Shown here: positions 43,725-52,480 of the stretch, piece after piece
Layout of the letters: every line of letters starts with the position of its first letter
Numbering within the stretch: the stretch's first letter is position 1
The notes under the pieces: generated by a model
Told to the model about the DNA's origin: nothing
Database searches by the model: none
Seen by the model: the letters and a program-made list of their open reading frames with translations, nothing else
Position numbers and translations under genes: made by a program
Assembly: GCF_000337575.1 (NCBI RefSeq)
Contig: NZ_AOIM01000025.1
Coordinates: forward strand, 1 to 60,229
Direction of reading: 5' to 3'
Length of the DNA stretch: 60,229 nucleotides
DNA from: Natrialba hulunbeirensis JCM 10989
GTDB taxonomy: Archaea; Halobacteriota; Halobacteria; Halobacteriales; Natrialbaceae

Positions 43725-44945
43725 ATGAACACATCCGAAACGGGAGCCGGGGTGTCCTTCGAACAGACCGAGGAACAGGAACTCATTCTTGACAGCCTCG
43801 TCGAGTTCGTCGAGCAGGAAGTCGAGCCGGTCGTCGAGGAGTTAGGTGAAACGCTGTCGAACCCGCGCCTCGGACACGACCCCGACGGCCGGCTGAGCGA
43901 CGAGGTACTCGAAGCCGAAGCACAGATCAGGAAGGCGAGCGCGGAGGCCGGGTTCTACGCGATGAACATGCCAGCCGAGGTCGGCGGCGACAACGTCTCG
44001 GCGGTGACGTGGTACCTGGCGAAAAAGCAACTCGCAGAGTTGGGCGTTCCGCTGACGAGTGCGGTGCTGGCGGGTCCAGGCGGTCCGAAGCCGTTGCTGG
44101 CACAGGCGGAGGGTGACCAGATCGACCGCTATCTCGAACCAGCGATGGCCGGCGAGAAGACGACAGCGTTCGCACAGACGGAGCCGGGTGTCGGCTCCGA
44201 CTCGCCGAACATGGCGACGCGGGCGGAGCGAGACGGTGACGAGTGGGTGCTCAACGGAACCAAGCAGTGGATCACGAACGCACCCTACGCGGACTTCGTG
44301 CAGGTGTTCGCTCGGACGAGCCCGCAGGACGAAGTCGGCCGCTACGGCGGTGTGACCTGCTTTATCGTCGAAGCCGACGAGTACGAGATCGGCTCTCTCA
44401 ACAACGCCGTCGGCGCTGTCGGCCGACAGGCGGAGGTGGAACTCGACGACGTCCGGATCCCGGCCGACCGCGTACTGGGCGAAGAGGGTACCGCCTTCTA
44501 CGACGCGATGGATTTCCTCGGCCTCGGTCGGGTCGAAATCGCTGCCGAGTCCGTCGGCCGAACGAACTGGTTACTCGAGAAGGCCACGGCGTTCGCGAAC
44601 GATCGCGAGGCGTTCGGACGGACGATCGGCAACTTCCAGGGAATCTCCCACAAGATCGCTCGCGGCCGTGCGAACGTCTTTGCTGCGGATGCTGCCGGCC
44701 TACGCTGTGCGTGGCAGCTCGATCAGGGTGAGGCCGCAATCGCCGAGTCGTCGATCTGCAAGTGGCTCGCGACGAATACGTTCTGGGAGGTTGCAGACGA
44801 TGTCGTCCAGATCCACGGCAGCGACGGCCTTGCCGAGGAGAATCCGTTCATGGACAACATCCATCGAGCACGAATTATGCGAATCGTCGAGGGGACGGAC
44901 GAGATTCAGTTGAATACGATCGCGAAGCAGTATGGTGTTGAGTGA
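43725..44945 (+). CDS. Acyl-CoA dehydrogenase
   Basis: This protein of 406 residues has the three-domain ACAD fold: a helical N-terminal domain, then AFAQTEPGVGSDSPNMATRA (FAD/substrate block), WVLNGTKQWITNA, the beta domain, and a C-terminal domain with QIHGSDGLAEENP and the closing GTDEIQLNTIAKQYG. It introduces an alpha-beta double bond into an acyl-CoA and passes electrons to ETF. The catalytic Glu is not placed with certainty. Chain-length or branched specificity is unknown. Confidence 0.9.
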   Translation: MNTSETGAGVSFEQTEEQELILDSLVEFVEQEVEPVVEELGETLSNPRLGHDPDGRLSDEVLEAEAQIRKASAEAGFYAMNMPAEVGGDNVSAVTWYLAKKQLAELGVPLTSAVLAGPGGPKPLLAQAEGDQIDRYLEPAMAGEKTTAFAQTEPGVGSDSPNMATRAERDGDEWVLNGTKQWITNAPYADFVQVFARTSPQDEVGRYGGVTCFIVEADEYEIGSLNNAVGAVGRQAEVELDDVRIPADRVLGEEGTAFYDAMDFLGLGRVEIAAESVGRTNWLLEKATAFANDREAFGRTIGNFQGISHKIARGRANVFAADAAGLRCAWQLDQGEAAIAESSICKWLATNTFWEVADDVVQIHGSDGLAEENPFMDNIHRARIMRIVEGTDEIQLNTIAKQYGVE

Positions 44946-44983
44946 TTGATTGCGGGTCGGTTCTCCGATTCGTTCCCGCCGGC

Positions 44984-46132
44984 TCAACTCTTGTTTTCGA
45001 TCTCCTGTTGGGTGTGTTTCGAATCGAGCGACGAGCGGTAGTAGAGCCGATCTCCCGACTCGGAATCGTATAGGTAGACGTTCTCGGGCGGGAACCGAAT
45101 GGCTGCTTCGTCACCGCTTTGAACGTCGGTGGACTCGGGAACCAGCGCCGTGAAGTCGCGGTCGTCGATCGAGAGGTGGACGATCTTGTTTGCCCCTGTG
45201 TGCTCGACGATTCGAACCTGTGCGGCGGCCGTGTTCGTCCCCGTCGACTCTTCAGTGGTTGACAGCTCCAGGTGTTCCGGTCGGATTCCGAGCGTTGCGT
45301 CTCTGTCGAGGAGTTCCGTCGAACCGTCGGCCGGCCGCTCGAGATCGATCTGTACCGATCCGAAGTCAGCCGTCAGTGACTCGCTCGGTGCGGAAAGCTG
45401 TGCGTCGACGAAGTTCATCGACGGCGTTCCAATGAAGTGTGAGACGAACCTGTTTGCAGGTTCGTTGTAGATCTCCTCTGGCGTCGCAAACTGCTGTACT
45501 TCGCCGTCGTTGATGACGATCACCCGGTCGCTCATCGTCATCGCCTGCTCCTGATCGTGGGTCACGTAGATCGTCGTCACGCCGATTTCCTTCTGGAGCT
45601 CCTGTAACTCCTCGCGGATCTCGACGCGGAGTTTCGCGTCCAGACTCGCGAGTGGCTCGTCCAGCAGGAAGACGTTCGGCTCGAGTACCATCGTTCGGCC
45701 GATCGCGACGCGTTGTTGTTGGCCACCCGATAGCTCGCTCGGTTCGCGGTCAAGCAACTCCGCGATATCGAGCATCTCGGCGATCTTGACGATCCGCTCG
45801 TCTTGCTCCTCCTGTGGGACGTCGGCGACGGAGAGTCCGAACTCCATGTTCTCGCGGACGCTCATGTGCGGGTAGAGCGCGAGATTCTGAAACACCATGC
45901 CGATGCCGCGCTTTTTCGCAGGCGTGTTGCTCACGTCCGTGTCGCCGAAGAAGATACGACCGCTCGTCAACTGCTCGAGGCCGGCGACCAGCCGCAGTGT
46001 CGTCGTCTTTCCACACCCACTCGGTCCCACGATCGAGATGAACTCGCCGTCCTCAATCTCCAGATCGACGTCCTCGACTGCGACGACATCACCGAACTGC
46101 TTGCGGACCGTGTCCAGTGTAATAGACGCCAT
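44984..46132 (-). CDS. ABC transporter ATP-binding protein (MalK/UgpC type)
   Basis: This protein of 382 residues has Walker A GPSGCGKTTT (about residues 36-45), Q-loop, signature LSGGQQQRVAIGR, Walker B VFLLDEPLASLDA and a C-terminal TOBE/OB regulatory domain starting near residue 240. The size and extra domain are typical of CUT1-type sugar and polyol importers. The permeases and lipoprotein at 49.1-52.3 kb have no ATPase of their own, so this is the probable partner despite the opposite strand. ATG 46132 is preferred to the GTG six bases upstream that overlaps the rraA-like stop. Confidence 0.9.
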   Translation of the reverse strand: MASITLDTVRKQFGDVVAVEDVDLEIEDGEFISIVGPSGCGKTTTLRLVAGLEQLTSGRIFFGDTDVSNTPAKKRGIGMVFQNLALYPHMSVRENMEFGLSVADVPQEEQDERIVKIAEMLDIAELLDREPSELSGGQQQRVAIGRTMVLEPNVFLLDEPLASLDAKLRVEIREELQELQKEIGVTTIYVTHDQEQAMTMSDRVIVINDGEVQQFATPEEIYNEPANRFVSHFIGTPSMNFVDAQLSAPSESLTADFGSVQIDLERPADGSTELLDRDATLGIRPEHLELSTTEESTGTNTAAAQVRIVEHTGANKIVHLSIDDRDFTALVPESTDVQSGDEAAIRFPPENVYLYDSESGDRLYYRSSLDSKHTQQEIENKS

Positions 46133-46137
46133 CCTCA

Positions 46138-46800
46138 CTACTCCCCCGCTCGGTCGAGCAACTCGTTCGCCGCCGTCAGATCGGCGAGCGACGCGCCGTT
46201 CTCGAGTTTCTCGATTGTTTCCTCTTCCTGTGATTTGACCTCCTTACAGTACTCGATCGCCTCGTCGACTTTCTCCCGTCGAAGGAAGAGGACGCCGTCC
46301 TCGTTCCCGATCGCGATATCGCCCGGGTTCACGACGGAACCGCCGACCTGTACCGGCGAGTTGATCTCGCCGCCGCGGCCGTGTAACCGGGTCGTCCGCG
46401 CGCTTTTCCCGCGAGCGTACACGGGGAACTCGAGTTCGTCGATCTCACGCGAGTCCGTGATACTGCCGTCGATCACTGCACCGGTGACGCCGCTTTCGAT
46501 GGCCGCTCGGGTCGTCATTTCGCCCCACGGTGCGTTCGTCGTGTGGCCCTGCATGTCGACGACGATGACGTCGCCGGGTTCGGCAATTTCGGTCGCCTTG
46601 TGAACCATCGTCGAGTCTTCTGGTGGAATGCGGACCGTAACGACCTGGCCGACCATATCGACCGGATCGGTCGTCTCCATGAACTGAATCTCGGGTGTCG
46701 TGAATCCGAAGTGGAAGTGGTGTCCGAGGTCGTTTGGATCGAGGGTCGCCGCAGCCTCGATGGTATCCGAATCGACTCGATCGATTGTGTTCATGCTCAT
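46138..46800 (-). CDS. RraA-family protein with altered active site
   Basis: This protein of 220 residues has the RraA fold, recognised by PGDVIVVDMQGH, APWGEMTTRAA, the segment GAVIDGSITD (residues 107-116) and VNPGDIAIGNEDGVL. In RraA-like aldolases such as HMG/CHA aldolase the motif is G-x3-(D/E)-G-x2-R-D, where Arg orients the substrate. Here that Arg is Thr115 while the metal-binding Asp116 stays. The start at 46800 agrees with a TATA box at 46821-46828 for a leaderless mRNA. It may act on a non-aldol substrate. Confidence 0.8.
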   Translation of the reverse strand: MSMNTIDRVDSDTIEAAATLDPNDLGHHFHFGFTTPEIQFMETTDPVDMVGQVVTVRIPPEDSTMVHKATEIAEPGDVIVVDMQGHTTNAPWGEMTTRAAIESGVTGAVIDGSITDSREIDELEFPVYARGKSARTTRLHGRGGEINSPVQVGGSVVNPGDIAIGNEDGVLFLRREKVDEAIEYCKEVKSQEEETIEKLENGASLADLTAANELLDRAGE

Positions 46801-46820
46801 CATGGATGGCATTATCACAC

Positions 46821-46828
46821 ATATATTT
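46821..46828 (-). promoter_or_regulatory. TATA box of the rraA-like gene
   Basis: The A/T-rich stretch on the minus strand reads AAATATAT and lies about 25 bases before ATG 46800. This is the right distance for a start point at the start codon. Confidence 0.5.
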
Positions 46829-46836
46829 GTAGCTTC

Positions 46837-46847
46837 TTTACCACTGA
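46837..46847. promoter_or_regulatory. Shared 11-bp motif, copy 1 (candidate TrmB site)
   Basis: TTTACCACTGA lies just upstream of the TATA box of the rraA-like gene and 47 bases before the nitrilase-like gene on the other side. Its exact reverse complement occurs upstream of the TrmB-family regulator gene at 47978-47988. A shared operator for that regulator is inferred. Confidence 0.45.
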
Positions 46848-46893
46848 CCGTGAGTAAATCAGTTACTTGGTAGTGGCTCCAGACCTGTGGGTC

Positions 46894-47709
46894 ATGAGCA
46901 CATTTACCATTGCGGCGTGCCAGATGGACTCACAGGACGATAAAGAGGCAAACCTCACGCAGGCGCTCGATTTCATCGATGAGGCGGCCCAAAAGGGGGC
47001 CGACGTGGTTTCACTTCCCGAGATGTTCTCGTTCATGGGCGAGAAGGAAGCGTACTCGACGCACGCGGAACCGGTTCCTGGCAAGACGACCGAAGCCCTG
47101 GCGGACAAAGCGGCAACCCACGGATTGCACGTCCACTCGGGCAGTTTCTTCGAGGAAGCCGGCGACGGCGACCGCGTGTACAACACGAGTGTCGTTATCG
47201 ATCCGGATGGCGATATTCAGGCACAGTACCGGAAGACCCACCTGTTCGACGTGACGATCGGGGATGAAGTCGTTACCCAGGAGTCGGAGTACGTTGCTCC
47301 CGGCGACGATGTCACCGTCGTGGAAACGGACCTCGCGACCTTCGGGCTCTCGGTCTGTTACGACCTCCGGTTCTCCGAACTGTACAGGTCGATGGCGATG
47401 CAGGGGGCGGAGGTACTGTTCGTTCCCGCCGCGTTCACGCTGTTCACCGGGAAAGATCACTGGCTTCCGCTCCTGAAGGCCCGTGCGATCGAAACGCAGT
47501 GTTACGTCGTTGCCGCGGGCCAGATCGGTGACAAACCGAGTTCCGTCCCCTCGTTCGGTAAGTCGGTAATCATCGATCCCTGGGGCAACGTCATCAGAAT
47601 GGCGAGCGACCGGGAAGAGGTCGTCACCGCGGAGGTCGACCTCGATTATCTGGCCGACGTCCGCCAGAACATCCCGTGTCTCGAGCACAAGCGAGACGAG
47701 ATTTACTGA
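46894..47709 (+). CDS. Carbon-nitrogen hydrolase (nitrilase superfamily)
   Basis: This protein of 271 residues carries the catalytic Glu43 (LPEMFSF), Lys114 (YRKTHLFDV) and Cys155 (SVCYDLRF) of the nitrilase superfamily. The HLFDV block after the Lys is typical of Nit2/omega-amidase-like members, which hydrolyse short amides such as 2-oxoglutaramate. ATG 46894 is chosen because it starts directly before the first strand. It is divergent from the rraA-like gene and shares its control region. Substrate is unknown but likely a small amide. Confidence 0.9.
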   Translation: MSTFTIAACQMDSQDDKEANLTQALDFIDEAAQKGADVVSLPEMFSFMGEKEAYSTHAEPVPGKTTEALADKAATHGLHVHSGSFFEEAGDGDRVYNTSVVIDPDGDIQAQYRKTHLFDVTIGDEVVTQESEYVAPGDDVTVVETDLATFGLSVCYDLRFSELYRSMAMQGAEVLFVPAAFTLFTGKDHWLPLLKARAIETQCYVVAAGQIGDKPSSVPSFGKSVIIDPWGNVIRMASDREEVVTAEVDLDYLADVRQNIPCLEHKRDEIY

Positions 47710-47977
47710 CGACGTTCGCGGCCCAGATCACTCCCGGTCCTGCTAGCGACTCCGGTTGCGTCTACCGGGAGCCCAGTACCAGAACACCGTTTGGACTCAA
47801 CTGACTAGTTGTCGGCCACTGAGCAATCAGTAGGGATACCAGACTCGAGGGGGACAGCAACCCACCCCGGCCCCGCCTCGTCGATGAGAACGTTCGTTCT
47901 GGACGACAGGTCCGATATTTCGATCGATTCGACCAGTACACCCCCACCGCTGCCCCGCTGCTATTTTCGTCACCGCT

Positions 47978-47988
47978 TCAGTGGTAAA
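47978..47988. promoter_or_regulatory. Shared 11-bp motif, copy 2 (candidate TrmB site)
   Basis: TCAGTGGTAAA is the exact reverse complement of the motif at 46837-46847. It lies about 70 bases before the TrmB-family gene and is followed by A/T-rich sequence (GTAAATACTAACG) that may be its promoter. The location suits autoregulation. The remaining 346-base stretch 47710-48055 shows no gene. Confidence 0.45.
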
Positions 47989-48055
47989 TACTAACGAAGG
48001 CAAGTATTTCATCGCTCCCGAACACATTTGGCGGGGTGTGTGGACATAGGTGACA

Positions 48056-48850
48056 ATGAACGATGACAATCGAGATATGACGTCCTACCTGCAGGACATC
48101 GGACTATCGGAGTACGAATCGAGCGCCTACCTCTCCTTGCTCGAACACGGCGTCTCGACCGCAAAACAGGTCGGCTCCGCCGCCGACATTCCGTACTCGC
48201 GCGTTTACGACGTACTCGAGTCCCTCCAGAGTTCGGGGCTGGTGAAAGTACAACCGGGACGGCCGAAGAAGTACGGGCCGGTGCCGCCGGAGACGGCGCT
48301 CGATAACGTCAAGCATCGAAAGCAGGCGGAGTTCGAAAGCGAACTCGCGTCGATCGAGAAGGCGGGTGATCTGTTTCTGGACGCGTACAACGACGATACC
48401 GGTGGCTATCCGATCTACGACGAGATCGATATCTTCTGGTCGTACGTGGGCAAGAGCGATATTCTGAACAGGGGCGGAGAGATGACGGAGAAGGCGGACG
48501 ACCGGATCTACAAGGTTACGACGGAGAACAGCCTCCGGCGGATCGTAACGCAGCACAACGATGTACTTCGCCGGAAGAGCGAGGAGGGCGTCTCGATCAA
48601 GATCATCAGCACGATTTCGGACCTTTCGGATGCGTATATCGAGGATATTTCCGAGTGGGGTGAGCTTCGTCACCTCCCCGGTGTCGAGGGACGACTGTAC
48701 ACCTACGACGACGACCGGCTGGTACTGGCGTTCAAGAACGATAGTCGAGAGCGCTACGTCGCGATTTCGATCGAAAACCAGCAGATGGTCCAGACGGCAT
48801 ATCTGGTCTTCGATCACCTGTGGGACGTGGCTGAACCAGTGTCGGTATGA
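48056..48850 (+). CDS. TrmB-family transcriptional regulator
   Basis: This 264-residue protein has an N-terminal winged helix (YLQDIGLSEYESSAYLSLLE, then IPYSRVYDVLESLQSSGLV, residues about 10-70), a coiled-coil linker and a C-terminal TrmB effector region. TrmB proteins sense sugars or other solutes and control ABC importers and catabolic genes in archaea. Its place between a nitrilase-like gene and the ABC importer operon indicates it governs this region. GTG 48050 is a possible alternative start. Confidence 0.85.
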   Translation: MNDDNRDMTSYLQDIGLSEYESSAYLSLLEHGVSTAKQVGSAADIPYSRVYDVLESLQSSGLVKVQPGRPKKYGPVPPETALDNVKHRKQAEFESELASIEKAGDLFLDAYNDDTGGYPIYDEIDIFWSYVGKSDILNRGGEMTEKADDRIYKVTTENSLRRIVTQHNDVLRRKSEEGVSIKIISTISDLSDAYIEDISEWGELRHLPGVEGRLYTYDDDRLVLAFKNDSRERYVAISIENQQMVQTAYLVFDHLWDVAEPVSV

Positions 48851-48951
48851 TTGTCGATGACGACACGGTTTTCAGACCTGGCATCAGTGCCGGTATCAGC
48901 AGTTCCGGACCTGTTCGTTCACAGGCGGTCGCTCTGCTCACTGCTGGGCAA

Positions 48952-48972
48952 CTCTCTCTCTCTCTCTCTCTC
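48952..48972 (+). repeat. CT dinucleotide repeat
   Basis: About ten CT units lie in the 291-base gap between the TrmB gene and the ABC lipoprotein gene. The gap holds no gene. Its right end carries the promoter of the importer operon (CACACTTAAGCCC at about 49107-49119). The repeat has no evident role. Confidence 0.8.
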
Positions 48973-49141
48973 CGAGTGCGTCGTGACTTGAGAGATGCGT
49001 GTACGGTCGGTACTTCGAATTCGGTAGGGAACCATCGATTGCACAAAGCCGACTCGCCACCGATTCACACTGGCACGATTCGCCTACCACTCCCGAGTAG
49101 TGAATCACACTTAAGCCCTAATGTGAGAGTCATACTCAACC

Positions 49142-50533
49142 ATGGGTAATGATACGAGTGGTCATGGAATCGGTGCAAAACAGCGTGCAGCGACTCGGGA
49201 CACGTACCGCCGACGAACTGTCCTGAAAGGTGCAACGACTGGGGCGACGATCGGCGCGTTGTCGGTGGCTGGCTGTCTGGGCGGCGGGAACGGCGGCCCG
49301 GTGTTGCGAGTGATCAATTCAGCGTACCAGCAACAAGAGGACGAGTACCGCGCAATCTTCGACGAGTTCGAGGAGGAACACGACTGTGAGGTGGAGTACA
49401 CTCGATCCGATTTCGCATCCGCACCGTCAGAAGCCGCACAGGCGCAGGCCGGTGGCAATCCGTACGACCTGCTGATGCTTGCCTCGCCGGGGAACAACGT
49501 GTTCGGCGTACAGGAAGGGCTGTACCAGCCGATCAACGACCTTATCGAGGATATGGGTGCGGAAGATCACTGGCGAGAGGAGTTCCTCGTTCAGATCGAC
49601 GGCGACTACTACTTCGCACCGAACACGGGGACGGTTTCGACGCTCATCTACCGCGAGGACCTGTTCAACGAGTACGATGCGCCGATGCCGCCGTTTGAGT
49701 CGTGGGACGAATATCACACCGCCGCCGAGACGATGACCGATGAGGACGAAAACCTGTACGGGAGTCCGGTCTTCCTCGGGAGCAACCACTTCCACGGGAT
49801 CCTGCCCCTGTCTCTGCTTCACGGTCGGGGCGGTTCGGTCATCAATACCGACGACGAGGTCGTCTACGACTCCGAGGAGACGGTCGAGATGCTCGAGTTC
49901 ATGCAGGACCTGAACGAGTTCAGTCCGCAGGCAGCCCACGGCGCCGACATTCCGGAGATGCGCCCACCGCTGTACCAGGGGACGTACGCGATGACGTGGT
50001 ACTCGACGAACGTGATTCCCTACGACATCGAACAGTACAATCCCGATCTCACCGGCGACGTACAGGTCGCGCCGATTCCAGCGTACGACTCGAGTTACGA
50101 GCCAGTTGCACGGCTGACCGGACTGGGCCACGGGCTCGGTGCCGAGAGCGAGCACCCGGAGCTAGCGAAGGATCTGTTGCGAGAGATCACGTCGTTCGAA
50201 GGCGTCATGCGTCTGATGACCGCCCAGCCGGCGAGTCACGTTCCGGCGATTCACGGCATACTCGAGGAGGACGACCTGTGGGAGACCGATGTCATGCAGG
50301 ACTACGAAGAGCACTACCGGGATCTCGTCGACATCGCAGACGAGTACGGCCGAGTCGTCGCCGTTGAGGAGAACGAGGGTCACATCAACCCGGTGACGGG
50401 GCAGGCCGTCGCCGAAACGCACGTTATCAGTTCCGTCCAGGACGTGATCTTGGAGGACGAAGATCCCCAAGATGCGGCTGAACACTGGGCGGACGAAATT
50501 CGCGAAGACTACGCAGATCAACTGAACGACTAG
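49142..50533 (+). CDS. ABC transporter substrate-binding lipoprotein
   Basis: This protein of 463 residues has a Tat signal (TYRRRTVLKG) and a lipobox SVAGC with Cys45, so it is probably lipid-anchored outside the cell. The mature part is a family 1 periplasmic-binding-protein fold (sugar or polyol type) with YDLLMLASPGNNV and the YREDLFNEY block. The two permease genes follow after 2 bases and with overlap. The solute is not evident; the cluster's nitrogen-metabolism enzymes suggest a compound other than a simple sugar. Confidence 0.9.
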   Translation: MGNDTSGHGIGAKQRAATRDTYRRRTVLKGATTGATIGALSVAGCLGGGNGGPVLRVINSAYQQQEDEYRAIFDEFEEEHDCEVEYTRSDFASAPSEAAQAQAGGNPYDLLMLASPGNNVFGVQEGLYQPINDLIEDMGAEDHWREEFLVQIDGDYYFAPNTGTVSTLIYREDLFNEYDAPMPPFESWDEYHTAAETMTDEDENLYGSPVFLGSNHFHGILPLSLLHGRGGSVINTDDEVVYDSEETVEMLEFMQDLNEFSPQAAHGADIPEMRPPLYQGTYAMTWYSTNVIPYDIEQYNPDLTGDVQVAPIPAYDSSYEPVARLTGLGHGLGAESEHPELAKDLLREITSFEGVMRLMTAQPASHVPAIHGILEEDDLWETDVMQDYEEHYRDLVDIADEYGRVVAVEENEGHINPVTGQAVAETHVISSVQDVILEDEDPQDAAEHWADEIREDYADQLND

Positions 50534-50535
50534 CA

Positions 50536-51483
50536 ATGAGCTACGCGAGCGATTTCATCACAACTGCAAAACGAGAATTTCGGTATCTTGCGCGGCGGGA
50601 GTTCGACGAGCTCCAGGAGAATACGGTCGGCATTTTGCTGGTGTTACCGCTGGTCGCGACGCTCGTCGCGCTCTACCTGTACCCGACCGTCCAGGCGATC
50701 ATCTACAGCCTGCAGGACATCAGCATCTTCCTGGGCGATTCGGAGGTCGTCGGACTCGCGAACTACATCGATCTCCTTCGATCCGGAACGTTCTACAATG
50801 CGCTCTGGAACGGGATCATCTACACGGCTGGGTCGGTGTTCCTCACCGTCGTTGTCGGCGTAGCAACCGGACTCCTGCTCAACCGGACGTTTACGGGTGA
50901 GCGGATCGCGACGGGGTTGATCCTCGTCCCGTACATGGTCCCGACGGTTGCGGCGGTCATCCTCTTTCGCTGGATGCTCGACGGCCTGTACGGCGTCGGC
51001 AACTACGCACTCGTCGTCTCGACGCTGATCGATGAGCCAATCGCCTGGCTCGCGAGTACGCGGTACGCGATGCCCGCGTTGATTCTGATCAGCGGCTGGC
51101 GATTGTATCCGTTCGTGACGATGCTGGTGCTCGCAAAGCTCCAGACCATCCCCAAGTCGTACTACGAATCGGCACGGCTCATGGGCGCGTCACGATGGGA
51201 GATGTTCCGCCACATCACGCTGCCACAGCTTCGCGGCGTGCTGTTCGTGGCGATCCTCTTGCGCCTCGTCTGGACGTTCAACCTGTTCGACATCATCTGG
51301 CTGGGCACGCAGGGCGGCCCCGGTAATGCGACCGAGACGCTTCCCATCATGGCCTACCGGCTGACGTTCATCGGGAACGATCTCGGTGAGGGAGCAAGCG
51401 TCGCAGTTGTGACGTTCCTCGTGCTCGCAGTGATCGTGTACGGCTACTTCAGACTGTACGGAACGACGGAGGAACCACGATGA
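50536..51483 (+). CDS. ABC transporter permease 1 (MalF/UgpA type)
   Basis: This protein of 315 residues has six membrane helices and the cytoplasmic EAA-type loop YESARLMGASRWEMFRHITLPQLRG, which contacts the ATPase. An N-terminal cytoplasmic stretch of about 35 residues precedes the first helix. It starts two bases after the lipoprotein stop and overlaps permease 2 by four bases (ATGA). It forms the channel with permease 2. Confidence 0.9.
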   Translation: MSYASDFITTAKREFRYLARREFDELQENTVGILLVLPLVATLVALYLYPTVQAIIYSLQDISIFLGDSEVVGLANYIDLLRSGTFYNALWNGIIYTAGSVFLTVVVGVATGLLLNRTFTGERIATGLILVPYMVPTVAAVILFRWMLDGLYGVGNYALVVSTLIDEPIAWLASTRYAMPALILISGWRLYPFVTMLVLAKLQTIPKSYYESARLMGASRWEMFRHITLPQLRGVLFVAILLRLVWTFNLFDIIWLGTQGGPGNATETLPIMAYRLTFIGNDLGEGASVAVVTFLVLAVIVYGYFRLYGTTEEPR

Positions 51484-52334
51484 CGTCACTCTCACCGCAA
51501 CTCACGCAGCAACAACGACACTACCTGGAGCGAATCGCAACGTACACCGCAGTGATCGTCACGACGTTCGTCGTGTTGATCCCGTTGATCTGGGGGTTCC
51601 TCTCGACGATCCGGCCGAGTGAGGAACTGTTCTCGTGGCCACCCGTGATCGTCCCCTCGGACGTGTCCTTCGAAAACTACCACATCCTTTTCGAGCAGAC
51701 GAACTTCGCGTTGTACTTCCGGAACAGCCTGATCGTCGCGCTAACGACGATCATCCTCACGCTGCTCATCGCAATTCCGGCGGCCTACGCCGTCTCGCGC
51801 TACGAGTTCCACGGCCGACGGTACATCGCGAACCTGAGCGTGCTGATCTACATGTTCCCGCTTATTCTGCTCGGGATTCCGCTGTTCATAATTTTCCAGA
51901 ACATCGGACTTACCAACTCGCTGTTTGGGCTGGCACTCGCTCACACAGCGTTCGCACTGCCGTTTGCGTTGCTGTTACTCCGCGTGTTCTTCCTCGATAT
52001 TACACCGGAGATCGAGGAATCCGCACGACTCGCCGGGGCGAGCAGGGTGACCATCGTCACGAAGATCATCTTGCCACTCTCGCTCCCGGGAATCGTCGCA
52101 ACGTCGATCTTCGCGTTCTTCCTCTCGTGGAACGAGTACTTCTTCGCGCTCATCATTCTCAACGATAACGCGCTGTACACGCTTCCACTCGGCATTGCGA
52201 ACCTGATCGACATGGCGACGACCAATTGGGGCATGATCCTCGGCGGCGTGATGATAATGATTCTCCCGCCGGTGTTGTTCGTCTTCCTCGTCTACAAGCA
52301 CCTGATCAAGGGGTTCGGCGTGAGCACCGTCTGA
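51480..52334 (+). CDS. ABC transporter permease 2 (MalG/UgpE type)
   Basis: This protein of 284 residues has six membrane helices and the EAA loop IEESARLAGASRVTIVTKIILPLSLPG. It is translationally coupled to permease 1. The importer operon ends here. No ATPase gene follows, so the MalK-type ATPase encoded at 44984-46132 is the likely energiser. Confidence 0.9.
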   Translation: MTSLSPQLTQQQRHYLERIATYTAVIVTTFVVLIPLIWGFLSTIRPSEELFSWPPVIVPSDVSFENYHILFEQTNFALYFRNSLIVALTTIILTLLIAIPAAYAVSRYEFHGRRYIANLSVLIYMFPLILLGIPLFIIFQNIGLTNSLFGLALAHTAFALPFALLLLRVFFLDITPEIEESARLAGASRVTIVTKIILPLSLPGIVATSIFAFFLSWNEYFFALIILNDNALYTLPLGIANLIDMATTNWGMILGGVMIMILPPVLFVFLVYKHLIKGFGVSTV

Positions 52335-52480
52335 CGCCCGTTCGTTCACCCCTGCCCCGTTACTCGTCTCTACGCCATTCTTTTCCACTTAATTCGAACC
52401 ACGTTCTGACCACCCTGTCGTCGTAACGATCAGGGACAACTATCAGCATATTTATCCCAGGCGCATTCATTGACTACGTC

